From contig DGLA01000016.1 in the NCBI GenBank assembly GCA_002387205.1, positions 314,358-378,357 of the forward strand: DNA of 64,000 nt, read 5' to 3'. Below the pieces are notes generated by a model that ran no database searches, was not told the origin of the DNA, and was given only the letters and a program-made list of their open reading frames with translations. This DNA is from Stutzerimonas stutzeri. Its GTDB lineage: Bacteria; Pseudomonadota; Gammaproteobacteria; Pseudomonadales; Pseudomonadaceae. The position numbers and the translations under genes were made by a program. Of the stretch, positions 33,633-42,344 are shown piece after piece (positions within the stretch are counted from its first letter, which is position 1; each line of letters starts with the position of its first letter).

Positions 33633-36137
33633 TCAGGCGATGCTGACCACTTCGATCTTCACAGCACACTTCTTGAAATCGGTTTGCTTGGAGATCGGGT
33701 CGGTAGCGTCGAGGGTGACCTTGTTGATCAGTTTGTTGGCATCGAAGAAGGGCACGAAGATCAGGCCCTTCGGTGGCTTGTTGCGTCCACGCGTTTCGAT
33801 ACGCGCCTGCATCTCACCCCGGCGGCTGATCACTTTGACGACACTGCCGCGGCGCGCCTTGAGGTCGCGAGCGTCTTCGGGGTGCATGTAGACCAGCGCA
33901 TCGGGTACGGCGAGGTGAAGCTCGTCAACGCGCTGGGTCATGCTGCCGGTGTGCCAATGCTCCAGCACGCGGCCGGTGCTGAGCCAGAACGGATATTCTT
34001 CGTCGGGCATCTCCGCTGGCACCTCGTAAGGCAGCGCAAAGATGATCGCTTTCTTGTCCGGATAACCGTAGAACTGCACGCCTGCGCCTTTGGCAACATA
34101 TGGATCATGACCTTCACGGTAGCGCCAGCGTGTTTCCTTGCCGTCTACCACTGGCCAGCGCAGGCCGCGCTCCTGGTGGTAAAGGTCGAAGTCGGCAAGA
34201 TCATGGCCGTGACCGCGGCCGAACTGGGCGTATTCCTCGAACAGGCCTTTCTGGACATAGAAGCCGTAGGCCTCCGACTCCTGGTTGCGGTAGCCCTCTT
34301 CGATATCAGAGGTGGGGAATTTGTCGACCTGACCGTTCTTGAACAAGACTTCGAACAATGTCTTGCCCTTCAGGTCCGGGGCCTTGGCCAGCAGCTCGGC
34401 TGGCCAGACCTCATCGGTGGTGAAGCGTTTGGAAAACTCCATCAGTTGCCAGAGGTCGGAGCGTGCTTCGCCAGGCGGGCTGACCAGCTGGTGCCATAGG
34501 TGCGTGCGCCGCTCGGCGTTGCCGTAGGCGCCTTCCTTTTCCACCCACATCGCGGCGGGAAGAATGAGGTCTGCGGCCTGGGCCGAGACGGTGGGATACA
34601 CGTCGGAAACCACGACGAAGGTTTCCGGGTTGCGCCAGCCAGGCAGCACTTCCTGCATGATGTTCGGGCCGGCCTGCATGTTGTTGGTCGCCTGGGTCCA
34701 GTAGACCTTGAGATTGCCGTCTTTGAGTTCCCGGCTCTGTTGCACGGCGTGGTAGCCGGGCTTTTCCGGAATCGTGCCCTCGGGCAGTTTCCAGATTTTT
34801 TCGGTGACCGCGCGGTGCTTGGGATTGGTGACGACCATGTCCGCAGGCAGACGGTGCGAGAAGGTGCCGACCTCACGCGCCGTGCCGCAGGCAGAGGGTT
34901 GGCCGGTGAGCGAGAAGGGGCTGTTGCCGGGCTCGCTGATCTTGCCGGTCAGCAGGTGGATGTTGTAGATCATGTTGTTCGCCCAGACACCGCGGGTGTG
35001 CTGGTTGAAGCCCATGGTCCAGAACGACATGACCTTCACTTTCGGGTCGGCATAGAGTTCGGCCAGGGTTTTCAGGCGCTCGGCAGGCACGCCCGATTCC
35101 TTCGCCGCATGCTCCAGCGTGTAGGGCTTGAGGAACTCGGCATAGTCTTCGTAGCTGATATCGGTCCAACCGCCGGCGGCAGCGGCATTCTCCGCCTTCA
35201 GTTCACGGGGGTCGGTCGGGCGCAGGCCGTAGCCGATGTTGGTCGCGCCCTTGGCGAACTTGGTGTGGTTCTTGATGAAGTCCTGGTTGACCGCGCCGCT
35301 CTGGATGATGTGGTTGGCGATGTAGTTGAGGATCACCAGGTCCGTCTGCGGCGTGAACACCATCGGAATATCGGCCAGATCGAAGCTGCGGTGCTCGAAA
35401 GTCGACATCACCGCGACTTTTACATGTGGCGCGCTCAGGCGGCGGTCGGTTACCCGCGTCCAGAGCACCGGGTGCATCTCGGCCATGTTCGAGCCCCAGA
35501 GCACGAAGGCGTCGGCGGCTTCGATGTCGTCATAGCAGCCCATCGGCTCATCCATGCCGAAGGTGCGCATGAAGCCTACGGCAGCCGAGGCCATGCAGTG
35601 CCGGGCATTCGGGTCGAGGTTGTTGGACCTGAAGCCGGCCTTCATCAGCTTGCTGGCTGCATAGCCTTCCCAGACAGTCCACTGGCCGGAACCGAACATG
35701 CCGACAGCGCTGGGCCCGCTCTGCTTGAGGGCGGTCTTGTATTTCTCTTCCATGACGTCGAACGCCTGTTCCCAGCTGACGGGCTGGAACTCACCCTGCT
35801 TGTCGTACTGGCCATTCTTCATGCGCAGCAGTGGCTGGGTCAGGCGGTCGGTGCCGTACATGATCTTCGACAGGAAGTAGCCCTTGACGCAGTTGATGCC
35901 CCGGTTGACCTCGGCTTTGACATCGCCATGGGTAGCCACGACACGATCACCGGCGGTAGCGACCATCACGCCACAGCCTGTGCCGCAGAAGCGGCAAGGC
36001 GCCTTGCTCCACTTGAGGTTGGTGGCTTGGGGGTAGGTAAGCAAGTTACTGGCGCTGGTTGCGATGGGCATGCCCGCCACGGATGCAGCGATGGCCGCGG
36101 CGTTGGCCTTGGCGAATTGGCGACGAGTGAGGCTCAT
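33633..36137 (-). CDS. napA: Periplasmic nitrate reductase NapA
   Basis: This 834-residue molybdoenzyme reduces nitrate to nitrite. It has a twin-arginine signal (SLTRRQFAKANAAAIAASV), a [4Fe-4S] motif CRFCGTGCGVMV..GINCVKGYF near residues 48-85, and bis-molybdopterin domains through to the C-terminal HTGSMTQRVDEL..RDLKARRGSVVKV region. It is full length. NapD, encoded just upstream with a four-base overlap, binds the Tat signal during cofactor loading. In denitrifiers Nap supports aerobic nitrate reduction or redox balancing. Confidence 0.97.
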   Translation of the reverse strand: MSLTRRQFAKANAAAIAASVAGMPIATSASNLLTYPQATNLKWSKAPCRFCGTGCGVMVATAGDRVVATHGDVKAEVNRGINCVKGYFLSKIMYGTDRLTQPLLRMKNGQYDKQGEFQPVSWEQAFDVMEEKYKTALKQSGPSAVGMFGSGQWTVWEGYAASKLMKAGFRSNNLDPNARHCMASAAVGFMRTFGMDEPMGCYDDIEAADAFVLWGSNMAEMHPVLWTRVTDRRLSAPHVKVAVMSTFEHRSFDLADIPMVFTPQTDLVILNYIANHIIQSGAVNQDFIKNHTKFAKGATNIGYGLRPTDPRELKAENAAAAGGWTDISYEDYAEFLKPYTLEHAAKESGVPAERLKTLAELYADPKVKVMSFWTMGFNQHTRGVWANNMIYNIHLLTGKISEPGNSPFSLTGQPSACGTAREVGTFSHRLPADMVVTNPKHRAVTEKIWKLPEGTIPEKPGYHAVQQSRELKDGNLKVYWTQATNNMQAGPNIMQEVLPGWRNPETFVVVSDVYPTVSAQAADLILPAAMWVEKEGAYGNAERRTHLWHQLVSPPGEARSDLWQLMEFSKRFTTDEVWPAELLAKAPDLKGKTLFEVLFKNGQVDKFPTSDIEEGYRNQESEAYGFYVQKGLFEEYAQFGRGHGHDLADFDLYHQERGLRWPVVDGKETRWRYREGHDPYVAKGAGVQFYGYPDKKAIIFALPYEVPAEMPDEEYPFWLSTGRVLEHWHTGSMTQRVDELHLAVPDALVYMHPEDARDLKARRGSVVKVISRRGEMQARIETRGRNKPPKGLIFVPFFDANKLINKVTLDATDPISKQTDFKKCAVKIEVVSIA

Positions 36138-36394
36138 TCAGGCTCTCCTTCATGGGTGAGGAGTTCGTGGTAGATCAGGGCAGCGTTGAGTACGCCGGGC
36201 ATTTGCTGGATGTGGTTGATGGTGTCGAGGATGCGGCTTTCGTGTTCAGCTTCCAGGACCACAACCACTTTCCCGGCCGGGCTTTCCTGGTGCAGTTCAA
36301 GGGCAGGCAGCAACGCCAGGTTTCGTTTCACCGCTTCTAGCAACTCGGGGCGGCAATGGACGAGCAGGCTTGCGATGTGCAAGGCAGTGTTCAT
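36134..36394 (-). CDS. napD: NapA-specific chaperone NapD
   Basis: This 86-residue cytoplasmic chaperone (HIASLLVHCRPELLEAVKRNL..PGVLNAALIYHE) binds the NapA Tat signal and holds export until the cofactor is inserted. The start at 36394 aligns with NapD proteins; an ATG seven codons upstream is less likely. It overlaps napA (ATGA). Confidence 0.92.
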   Translation of the reverse strand: MNTALHIASLLVHCRPELLEAVKRNLALLPALELHQESPAGKVVVVLEAEHESRILDTINHIQQMPGVLNAALIYHELLTHEGEPE

Positions 36395-36470
36395 TTTTAT
36401 GGGCTCCGCCGGCATCGATGGATGCGGCTAAGGGGAATAATTCAAGGTTTCCCCGGCGGGGGCTCGATGC

Positions 36471-36653
36471 CTAGCCAGGTGGGCCGGGAGGGCCGAAGAT
36501 GACCAGCTGGCTGATCCAGACGATAAAGCCGTAGCCGGCAACGGAGACGATGCTCAACAGGGGGAACAGGAATACCAGCAGAAATACGAAAAGCCGCGTT
36601 TCCTGTGGTTTGCCAATTGACGCGAGATCGGTGTCGTTTGCCACTGCGGTCAC
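36471..36653 (-). CDS. napE: Small membrane protein NapE
   Basis: This 60-residue protein has a polar N-terminus and one membrane helix (about 22-50; LFVFLLVFLFPLLSIVSVAGYGFIVW), ending in GPPGPPG, the NapE pattern. Its function in nitrate reduction is unsettled. It is the first gene of napEDABC; no napF is present nearby. Confidence 0.9.
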   Translation of the reverse strand: MTAVANDTDLASIGKPQETRLFVFLLVFLFPLLSIVSVAGYGFIVWISQLVIFGPPGPPG

Positions 36654-36760
36654 CCTTGCTAACTTCCGACTGCTGTGCCTGAAGTCTAGGTAACAGGGGC
36701 AAGGTAATCAAAGCCATTCGTCCACTAAGCATAAGGTTATTACGGCCACTTTCACTTTCA

Positions 36761-36774
36761 TTGATCTCACTCAA
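36761..36774. promoter_or_regulatory. Anr/Dnr (Fnr-type) box upstream of nap
   Basis: TTGATctcaCTCAA is a 14-bp Fnr-type palindrome with one half-site mismatch (ATCAA expected). It lies 108 bp before the napE start in a 308-bp spacer between nap and the divergent MFS gene, and nothing else in that spacer is recognisable. Low-oxygen activation by Anr is inferred; the site could also act on the MFS gene. Confidence 0.55.
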
Positions 36775-36961
36775 GTGAAGCTCAGTTGGCATAACCAAAA
36801 CGCCGAACGGTCAGGCATGAAATTCGTGCCGGGCGCCGTTCGGGCATACCTTGGCTCAGGTAGTTGCGACGCGGCGGGGGACGATCGGGCCGGTGCCCGC
36901 TGTGGTAGCCTGCGCGCCTTTTTTCCGCCTGCATGATGGCGATCACCCGTTTGGTAGCAGC

Positions 36962-38149
36962 ATGCCTCTCGATGTTTCGGTCCATGACCATTTCAAGCGC
37001 GGCACGAATGCCTATCGCCGCGCAACGCTGGCGCTGTTCTGCGCCGGGTTCGCCACTTTCGCCATGCTGTACTGCGTGCAGCCACTGTTGCCACTGTTGG
37101 CCGCGCGGTTCGCTGTATCGGCTGCCAGCAGCAGCCTGGCGTTGTCCTTGACGACGTTGTCGCTGGCGCTCGCTCTGCTGGTGTCAGGTGCACTTGCCGA
37201 GAGCTGGGGCCGCAAGCCCGTCATGGTGGCTGCCCTGACTCTCGCGGTTATTCTCGGCTTGGCGTGCGCGCTGGCGCAGTCCTGGACGCTGCTGCTGGTG
37301 TTGCGCGCATTGCTGGGGCTCGCGCTCAGTGGACTGCCGGCATTGGCGATGGCGTATGTGGGGGAGGAGTTTGATCCCGAATCGTTGCCCGCAGCGATGG
37401 GGCTGTACATCGGCGGAACCGCACTAGGTGGGCTCTTGGGCAGGCTGTTATCAGGCTTGCTGAGTGACATCGGTGGTTGGCAGTTGGCACTGGGCGGAAT
37501 CGCCGCCCTGGGGCTGGTTGCCCTGGTTGCGTTCGTCTGGCTGCTCCCACCCTCGCGTCATTTCAAGGCACAACCGCTCACGTTTCGCGGGCTGATGGGA
37601 AACTTCGCAGAGCATCTTGGCAATCCGATCCTGCGTAACCTATTTCTGCAAGCGTTTTTGCTGATGGGAGGTTTCGTTGCCTTGTTCAACTACATCGGCT
37701 TTCGCCTGGCTGGGCCACCTTTTGGCCTGTCTTCGACCATCATTGGTCTGCTCTTTACGGTCTATCTGGCTGGGATATTCAGTGCCGGTTGGGCAGGGCG
37801 GCTGGTCCCGCGACTGGGTGCGAGGAGGGTGCTGCAAGGCGGTGTTGGGCTGATGCTACTGGGTGTGGGGCTGTGTTCGACACCGTGGCTGTTCGCGATT
37901 GTGGTCGGGTTGGCGTTGTTCACGCTCGGCTTTTTTGCCGCGCACGCCGTCGCCAGCGGGCAGGTCGGTGTACATGCCAAGGGCGCCAAGGCGCAGGCCT
38001 CGGCGCTCTACCTGTGTGCCTATTATCTGGGTTCAAGCGTGGTGGGATATGCGGCGGGCTATGTGTGGGAGCATGCGGGATGGCTACCGCTGACGGCGGT
38101 GCTGGCTGCGCTGTTCGTGCTCGCCGCCTGGCGCGCCAGGTGCCTGTAG
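36962..38149 (+). CDS. MFS transporter (YnfM/AraJ-like)
   Basis: This 395-residue, 12-segment major facilitator contains the helix 2-3 loop motif GALAESWGRKPVM and helix-4 region LLLVLRALLGLALSGLPALAMAYVGEEF. It resembles the YnfM-type exporter group. Substrate unknown. The ATG at 36962 precedes a short polar head (VSVHDHFKRGTNAYRR) before helix 1; longer starts would add non-homologous sequence. Confidence 0.87.
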   Translation: MPLDVSVHDHFKRGTNAYRRATLALFCAGFATFAMLYCVQPLLPLLAARFAVSAASSSLALSLTTLSLALALLVSGALAESWGRKPVMVAALTLAVILGLACALAQSWTLLLVLRALLGLALSGLPALAMAYVGEEFDPESLPAAMGLYIGGTALGGLLGRLLSGLLSDIGGWQLALGGIAALGLVALVAFVWLLPPSRHFKAQPLTFRGLMGNFAEHLGNPILRNLFLQAFLLMGGFVALFNYIGFRLAGPPFGLSSTIIGLLFTVYLAGIFSAGWAGRLVPRLGARRVLQGGVGLMLLGVGLCSTPWLFAIVVGLALFTLGFFAAHAVASGQVGVHAKGAKAQASALYLCAYYLGSSVVGYAAGYVWEHAGWLPLTAVLAALFVLAAWRARCL

Positions 38150-38161
38150 GGCGCCGGTCGG

Positions 38162-38656
38162 TCAGTCGATTCGCTGTTCGCCGCTGTAAGCCAGCGTGGA
38201 ACGGCAGCTGCGGCAGAAGTAGCGGCGCCCTTTGCGTACTAAGGCATGGCGCTGAGCCGTAAACGGAAAGTCCCGCTCAGGGCAGGCGCATCGATAGATG
38301 TAGGCGCTGGTTTGCCGACGGGAAATCGCATAGCTGTGGCAGCGATCAGCCGGGAGTTCGTATACGCCGCGCATGATCAGTTGCCATTCTTCGCCATGAG
38401 GCCGAATCCGGCCGCCAAACATCTGATGAGCGACCAGGTGGGCCACTTCATGGGCCACGGTCTGCTTGAGAAAGTGCTCGCGGTTTTCCTGATACAGCTG
38501 GGGGTTGAAGCGCAGCAGATTCTGGTTCAGGTGGGCGACACCTGCTTTCTGACCGCGAAGCTTGAAGCTGATCTGCGGCCGTTCGAAGCCTCGCTTGAAG
38601 AAATCCTCGGCCAGCTGGTAGCAGGTTTCGACACGGGCCTTAAGTCGCTCGGGCAT
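38162..38656 (-). CDS. sprT: SprT-family zinc metalloprotease-like protein
   Basis: This 164-residue SprT-like protein has the zinc-binding HEVAHLVAHQMFGGRIRPHGEEW motif (HExxH plus a downstream His) and a C-terminal zinc-ribbon-like part (YRCAC, YFCRSCRSTLAY). It is related to eukaryotic SPRTN, but the bacterial role is poorly defined. It is convergent with the MFS gene. Confidence 0.9.
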   Translation of the reverse strand: MPERLKARVETCYQLAEDFFKRGFERPQISFKLRGQKAGVAHLNQNLLRFNPQLYQENREHFLKQTVAHEVAHLVAHQMFGGRIRPHGEEWQLIMRGVYELPADRCHSYAISRRQTSAYIYRCACPERDFPFTAQRHALVRKGRRYFCRSCRSTLAYSGEQRID

Positions 38657-38717
38657 CGGGAACTCCGGTTGCAGAGCGCGGCATTATGTCAAAGCGGGCC
38701 GAGGTGTTCGAGTCGAT

Positions 38718-39419
38718 TCACTCATTGGGGCGTTCGTTGAAACGCCGCTCGTTATCCAGACCACCTGGCTCTTCCTGCGGGCGGTTCTCTTCGAAGCCAT
38801 AGCTCTGATTTTGCTCAACGTTTCGCTCGTAGTTCGGCTGGAGGAACTGCGACCAGAACAAAATCATGGACACCAGGATCGTTACCATCACCAGCAACGC
38901 CACAGCCCAGATCGAGCTGGCGTACAGAAAGCTCTGCGAACTGCGTTGGCGCATGAACGCCGGCAGGCCGGTGAATAACAGATAAGTCGAATAGATACCC
39001 GCAATCAGCAGGACCAGAGCGGCAAACCAGCGATTCGGATACAGCCCCGTCACACCGGCGAGCAAGAAGGGCGTGATTACATACGCGACGAAGCCGATGC
39101 ACTGATTGATGTTCGGTCGCACGTCGAACGCGCGTGCCATCCAGCGGACAAAGAAACCCATGATCACGGTGCCGACGATGATGGTGACGTACAGCAGCAA
39201 ACAGAGTTGCAAGGCACTGCCGAAGTTGAGCCGCACCCGTTCCGCCTCTACCAGGCTCCATCCCACGAACGTGACACCGATGAACAGGCACACAGCTGGA
39301 ACAAGTGCCAGCAATAGCAGGTGCATAAGATAGTGAAGACTATGGGCATCTTCCTTTTGACGAATGGTTTCCCAGGCGCGGTCCGGCCGGGTGAACAAGC
39401 TGATGAATTCTGGGGTCAT
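38718..39419 (-). CDS. Yip1-family membrane protein, copy A
   Basis: This 233-residue protein has five predicted membrane segments and the Yip1-type N-terminus ISLFTRPDRAWETIRQ, then a hydrophilic Asn/Glu/Arg-rich tail of about 40 residues (YERNVEQNQSYG..NERRFNERPNE). It is a paralogue of the next gene upstream; both share VGWS, FVRWMAR/FIHWMSR and the TYLLFTGLPAFM/TYLLYVGLPTFM segment. Function of bacterial Yip1-like proteins is unknown. Confidence 0.8.
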   Translation of the reverse strand: MTPEFISLFTRPDRAWETIRQKEDAHSLHYLMHLLLLALVPAVCLFIGVTFVGWSLVEAERVRLNFGSALQLCLLLYVTIIVGTVIMGFFVRWMARAFDVRPNINQCIGFVAYVITPFLLAGVTGLYPNRWFAALVLLIAGIYSTYLLFTGLPAFMRQRSSQSFLYASSIWAVALLVMVTILVSMILFWSQFLQPNYERNVEQNQSYGFEENRPQEEPGGLDNERRFNERPNE

Positions 39420-39558
39420 GGAGCCTCCTAATGCCAGGTGCTTGAACGCAGCTGTTGCTGTATAGACGCCCAAGCGCGATAGGGATTCAACACCACTATG
39501 TCGCAGGCAGCAGCGAGCCGGCGCGATGATCCTCACGCCGGCTCCGGCTCAATTGAAG

Positions 39559-40158
39559 TTATCGAACGTAGATCGGCCCGACGCCCATGCCCCACATGAT
39601 CACCGACAGGGCAATGATCGCTACCAGGACCACCAGGCCAACGGCAAGCACCGAGCTGGAGAACAGGAAGCCTTCGTCCGAAGGAATGTTCATGAACGTA
39701 GGCAGGCCGACATACAGCAGGTAGGTGGTGTAACAGATCGCCGCCGTACCGACGAGCATGCCGAGCCAGATATGCGGGTAGAGCGCTGCCAGGCCTCCAA
39801 CGAACAGCGGCGTGGCGGTATAGGCGGCAAATACCACACACTGGACCAGCGTGGGGCTGGCGTCGTAGGTGCGCGACATCCAGTGGATGAACGCGCCCAT
39901 GACCGCTACACCTGCGAGCATGGCCAGGTAGGACAGTAGCGTCAGCTGGAGGGCGCTGCTCTCGGTAAGCTTGACCGCTTCGCCACCGCCGATGCTCCAG
40001 CCGACCTGGGTGGTGCCGATGAATGCCGATATGGCCGGTATCGCCGCCAGTGCCGCCACCTCTCCAAGATGCAGGCGGCCGACACCGCGTTCCTCACCGG
40101 TGATTTCCTGCCATTCCTGGCCAGGATGCGCAAAGAGTCCCCATACGTGATTGATCAT
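39559..40158 (-). CDS. Yip1-family membrane protein, copy B
   Basis: This 199-residue protein has five predicted membrane segments and starts MINHVWGLFAHPGQEWQEI. It matches copy A along its length but lacks the charged C-terminal tail, ending GVGPIYVR. The pair lies in tandem 139 bp apart, so a local duplication followed by divergence is likely. Confidence 0.8.
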   Translation of the reverse strand: MINHVWGLFAHPGQEWQEITGEERGVGRLHLGEVAALAAIPAISAFIGTTQVGWSIGGGEAVKLTESSALQLTLLSYLAMLAGVAVMGAFIHWMSRTYDASPTLVQCVVFAAYTATPLFVGGLAALYPHIWLGMLVGTAAICYTTYLLYVGLPTFMNIPSDEGFLFSSSVLAVGLVVLVAIIALSVIMWGMGVGPIYVR

Positions 40159-40294
40159 GCCAGCGTCTCCTCTGTTTGGAGGGTCGCTTCGCCTGGCGTG
40201 CCGTCAATGCGACGGGCGTGCGACCTTAAGTCGCAGTATAGGGAGGCAGCGGCACGGCGCATCAGGTTGGTTAGAGTAAATGGAAGCTACCTCT

Positions 40295-40924
40295 TCATCG
40301 GTAATAGCGTTGCAGTATTTCCATCGCCAGGTTGATCGACTGGATGCGCGTTGTGCTGCCTCCGCGGTCGGGATGATGAATGCTGACCAACTGGCGGTAG
40401 CGACGCTTGATCATGGGCAAGCTCAGCGACGGCTCTTCCTGATCAAGCTCGAACAATTCCAGCGCGGCACGCTTCTGATCCGGGTCCGAGGCATCGCTGC
40501 TCTCGCCGATGAAATCGCCACGCATCCGCGCCCAGAAGCTCGCCAGCAACCGCTCGACTTCCGCTTCGTCGGTATCGCGCAGGTTCGTCATGTCCAGGTA
40601 GTACTCGCGCAATGGGTCGTTCTCGACAACACCGCAGTCGCCTGGAAGGTAGGGATGCAGCTGAACGCACAGCGGCGAGATCTGCAGGCTATGGCTGGTC
40701 TCGCCCCAGAGCTGATCGCGCAAGCGATACAGGGCGTTGAATACGAGAAAGTGGGTGCGAAACAGCACCAGCTTGTCGAGCAGCGGCAGGTTGGGGATAT
40801 GCGTGCTATGTCGGGCCTTGAGCTGTTGGATGAGCTCGTATTCGCTGCAGCCTTCGGGCCGTTCGCGCAGCAGAATGAGGATCTGCTCGGCCAGGTCCAT
40901 GTCGGGTTCGAGATCGTCGTTCAT
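40295..40924 (-). CDS. DnaJ-related protein
   Basis: This 209-residue protein has an N-terminal DNAJ-related domain (DLAEQILILLRERPEGCSEYELIQQL, then PLLDKLVLFRTHFLVFNALYRLRD). A C-terminal half J-domain ends in IKRRYRQLVSIHHPDRGGSTTRIQSINLAMEILQRYYR, with the HPD tripeptide that stimulates Hsp70. No Gly/Phe or zinc region follows, so it is a specialised co-chaperone rather than DnaJ itself. It is divergent from ttcA. Confidence 0.87.
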   Translation of the reverse strand: MNDDLEPDMDLAEQILILLRERPEGCSEYELIQQLKARHSTHIPNLPLLDKLVLFRTHFLVFNALYRLRDQLWGETSHSLQISPLCVQLHPYLPGDCGVVENDPLREYYLDMTNLRDTDEAEVERLLASFWARMRGDFIGESSDASDPDQKRAALELFELDQEEPSLSLPMIKRRYRQLVSIHHPDRGGSTTRIQSINLAMEILQRYYR

Positions 40925-41036
40925 GCTGGCAAGCCTAGCACAGCGCCAGCACTGTAAGGGCTGGATGGACGGGGTGGGGCGCTGGCACTTTTTGCGCGTA
41001 AAATGCGCGCCTTTCGCATCTCACCGGACTCCAGAC

Positions 41037-41861
41037 ATGGGCAACCTCTCGGTCAACCAGAACAAACTGCAGAAGCGCCTGCGCCGCCTTGCCGGCGAGG
41101 CTGTCACCGATTTCAACATGATCGAGGATGGCGACAAGGTCATGGTCTGCCTGTCCGGCGGCAAAGACAGCTATACGATGCTCGACGTGCTGCTGTATCT
41201 GCAGAAGGTCGCCCCGATCAAGTTCGAGATCGTTGCCGTGAACATGGACCAGAAGCAACCTGGCTTTCCTGAGCACGTGCTGCCCGAATACCTGAAATCC
41301 ATTGGCGTCGAGTATCACATCGTCGAAAAGGATACCTATTCGGTGGTCAAGGAAAAGATCCCGGAAGGCAAGACGACCTGCTCGCTGTGCTCGCGCCTGC
41401 GCCGCGGTACGCTCTATACCTTTGCCGATGAGATCGGCGCGACCAAGATGGCGCTCGGTCATCATCGCGACGACATTCTTGAAACCTTCTTTCTGAATAT
41501 GTTCTACGGCGGCACCCTCAAGGCCATGCCACCGAAGCTGCTGTCCGATGACGGCCGCAACGTGGTGATTCGCCCGCTGGCCTACTGCAGCGAGGCTGAC
41601 ATCGAAGCCTATTCGCAGATGAAGGCCTTCCCGATCATCCCGTGCAATCTCTGTGGTTCGCAGGAAAACCTGCAGCGCCAAGTGGTCAAGGAAATGCTTC
41701 AGGAATGGGAGCGAAAGTCGCCCGGTCGCGTCGAGATCATGTTCCGAGCCCTGCAGAACGTGGTGCCGTCGCAACTCGCCGACCGCAACCTGTTCGACTT
41801 CACCAGCCTGCGCATCGATGACGCCGCTACGCCGCGCTTCCTCGATGTGATGAGCCTGTAG
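41037..41861 (+). CDS. ttcA: tRNA 2-thiocytidine synthetase TtcA
   Basis: TtcA thiolates cytidine 32 in certain tRNAs using ATP and an iron-sulfur cluster. The 274-residue protein has the PP-loop SGGKDS near residue 40 and two cysteine motifs, CSLC and CNLCG, that hold the cluster. The ATG at 41037 gives the usual MGNLSVNQNKLQKRLRRL start. Confidence 0.95.
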   Translation: MGNLSVNQNKLQKRLRRLAGEAVTDFNMIEDGDKVMVCLSGGKDSYTMLDVLLYLQKVAPIKFEIVAVNMDQKQPGFPEHVLPEYLKSIGVEYHIVEKDTYSVVKEKIPEGKTTCSLCSRLRRGTLYTFADEIGATKMALGHHRDDILETFFLNMFYGGTLKAMPPKLLSDDGRNVVIRPLAYCSEADIEAYSQMKAFPIIPCNLCGSQENLQRQVVKEMLQEWERKSPGRVEIMFRALQNVVPSQLADRNLFDFTSLRIDDAATPRFLDVMSL

Positions 41862-41892
41862 AAACGGCAAGCTGCAGATTTGGCGTTCCGGC

Positions 41893-41921
41893 TTGAAGCC
41901 TGACGCCTGAAGCTCTATGGT
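41893..41921 (+). promoter_or_regulatory. Promoter of the DAHP synthase leader
   Basis: TTGAAG at 41893-41898 and TATGGT at 41916-41921 are spaced by 17 bp. Transcription would start about 41928, giving a very short 5' end before the AGGAG (41933-41937) of the first leader gene. Confidence 0.55.
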
Positions 41922-41943
41922 TAGCCCACTCCAGGAGTCGAAC

Positions 41944-42072
41944 ATGTTCGCCAGCCCAACATCAGTGTCCATCACCATCTCAGGCGCCCCCCGCGTCACG
42001 ACGGAGTGCGGGCGGATGGTTGTGGCTGCCGGTTATTACTTTGGGTATTGGTTTAGCCACAGGCGCGCCTGA
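41944..42072 (+). CDS. Aromatic-rich leader peptide (attenuator)
   Basis: This is a 42-codon mini-gene with AGGAG seven bases before its ATG. Residues 31-37 read YYFGYWF? precisely Tyr-Tyr-Phe-Gly-Tyr-Trp-Phe, six aromatic residues out of seven, followed by SHRRA and a TGA. An ATG at 42016 is in the same frame. An intrinsic terminator begins 51 bp after the stop, and the DAHP synthase gene follows. This is the layout of an amino-acid attenuator: stalling on Tyr, Phe or Trp codons would favour read-through. The exact alternative RNA fold was not resolved by eye. Confidence 0.78.
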   Translation: MFASPTSVSITISGAPRVTTECGRMVVAAGYYFGYWFSHRRA

Positions 42073-42123
42073 TACCCCACAGGCGCCCTAGCAGCACAGG
42101 GTCGCCACCAGTCAGTTTTCGAA

Positions 42124-42159
42124 CCCCCGGTCGGCCACCCGACCGGGGGTTTGTTTTTT
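42124..42159 (+). terminator. Attenuator terminator before DAHP synthase
   Basis: A perfect 11-bp stem (CCCCCGGTCGG / CCGACCGGGGG) with a CCAC loop is followed by TTTGTTTTTT. It lies between the aromatic leader peptide and the synthase gene, so it must be bypassed for expression from the leader promoter. An upstream GGTCG (42100-42104) can pair with CGACC in the 3' arm, but only over five bases. Confidence 0.85.
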
Positions 42160-42196
42160 CCAGCCTGAAAAGGCAACTCGAATAGAGGAAAACACC

Positions 42197-42298
42197 ATGT
42201 ACAGCTACCGCAATGAATACCGCACCTACCGCTATGACTGGCGATTTAGCCGTTTTAACTGCGTTACTCCGAAACCTCTAGACCGAACACTTCGCTAG
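42197..42298 (+). CDS. Second leader mini-gene, Tyr/Arg-rich
   Basis: This 33-codon mini-gene has AGAGGA about eight bases before its ATG. The first 20 residues alternate Tyr and Arg with Trp and Phe (YSYRNEYRTYRYDWRFSRF): five Tyr, one Trp and two Phe. It lies after the terminator and ends two bases before a strong hairpin that precedes the synthase ribosome-binding site. It is probably a second sensing peptide acting on translation; a small functional protein is an alternative. No family is recognised. Confidence 0.65.
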   Translation: MYSYRNEYRTYRYDWRFSRFNCVTPKPLDRTLR

Positions 42299-42299
42299 C

Positions 42300-42327
42300 G
42301 CCGACGCGGCACAGATGCCGCGCCGGC
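42300..42327 (+). promoter_or_regulatory. Hairpin next to the DAHP synthase start
   Basis: GCCGaCGCGGCA and TGCCGCGcCGGC pair around a CAGA loop (11 pairs with one mismatch). The hairpin starts right at the stop of the second mini-gene and ends just before AAGGA and the ATG at 42345. A ribosome paused late in the mini-gene would melt it. There is no T tract, so it is not a terminator. Confidence 0.55.
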
Positions 42328-42344
42328 CAAAAGGACGCCAGATC

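Noticed and set aside
34500..36173. 557-residue open frame antisense to napA
   Set aside because: napA is unmistakable; this frame is a compositional shadow.
42315..42344. Earlier ATG for DAHP synthase at 42315
   Set aside because: It lies inside the stem-loop and lacks a ribosome-binding site; 42345 has AAGGA at suitable distance.
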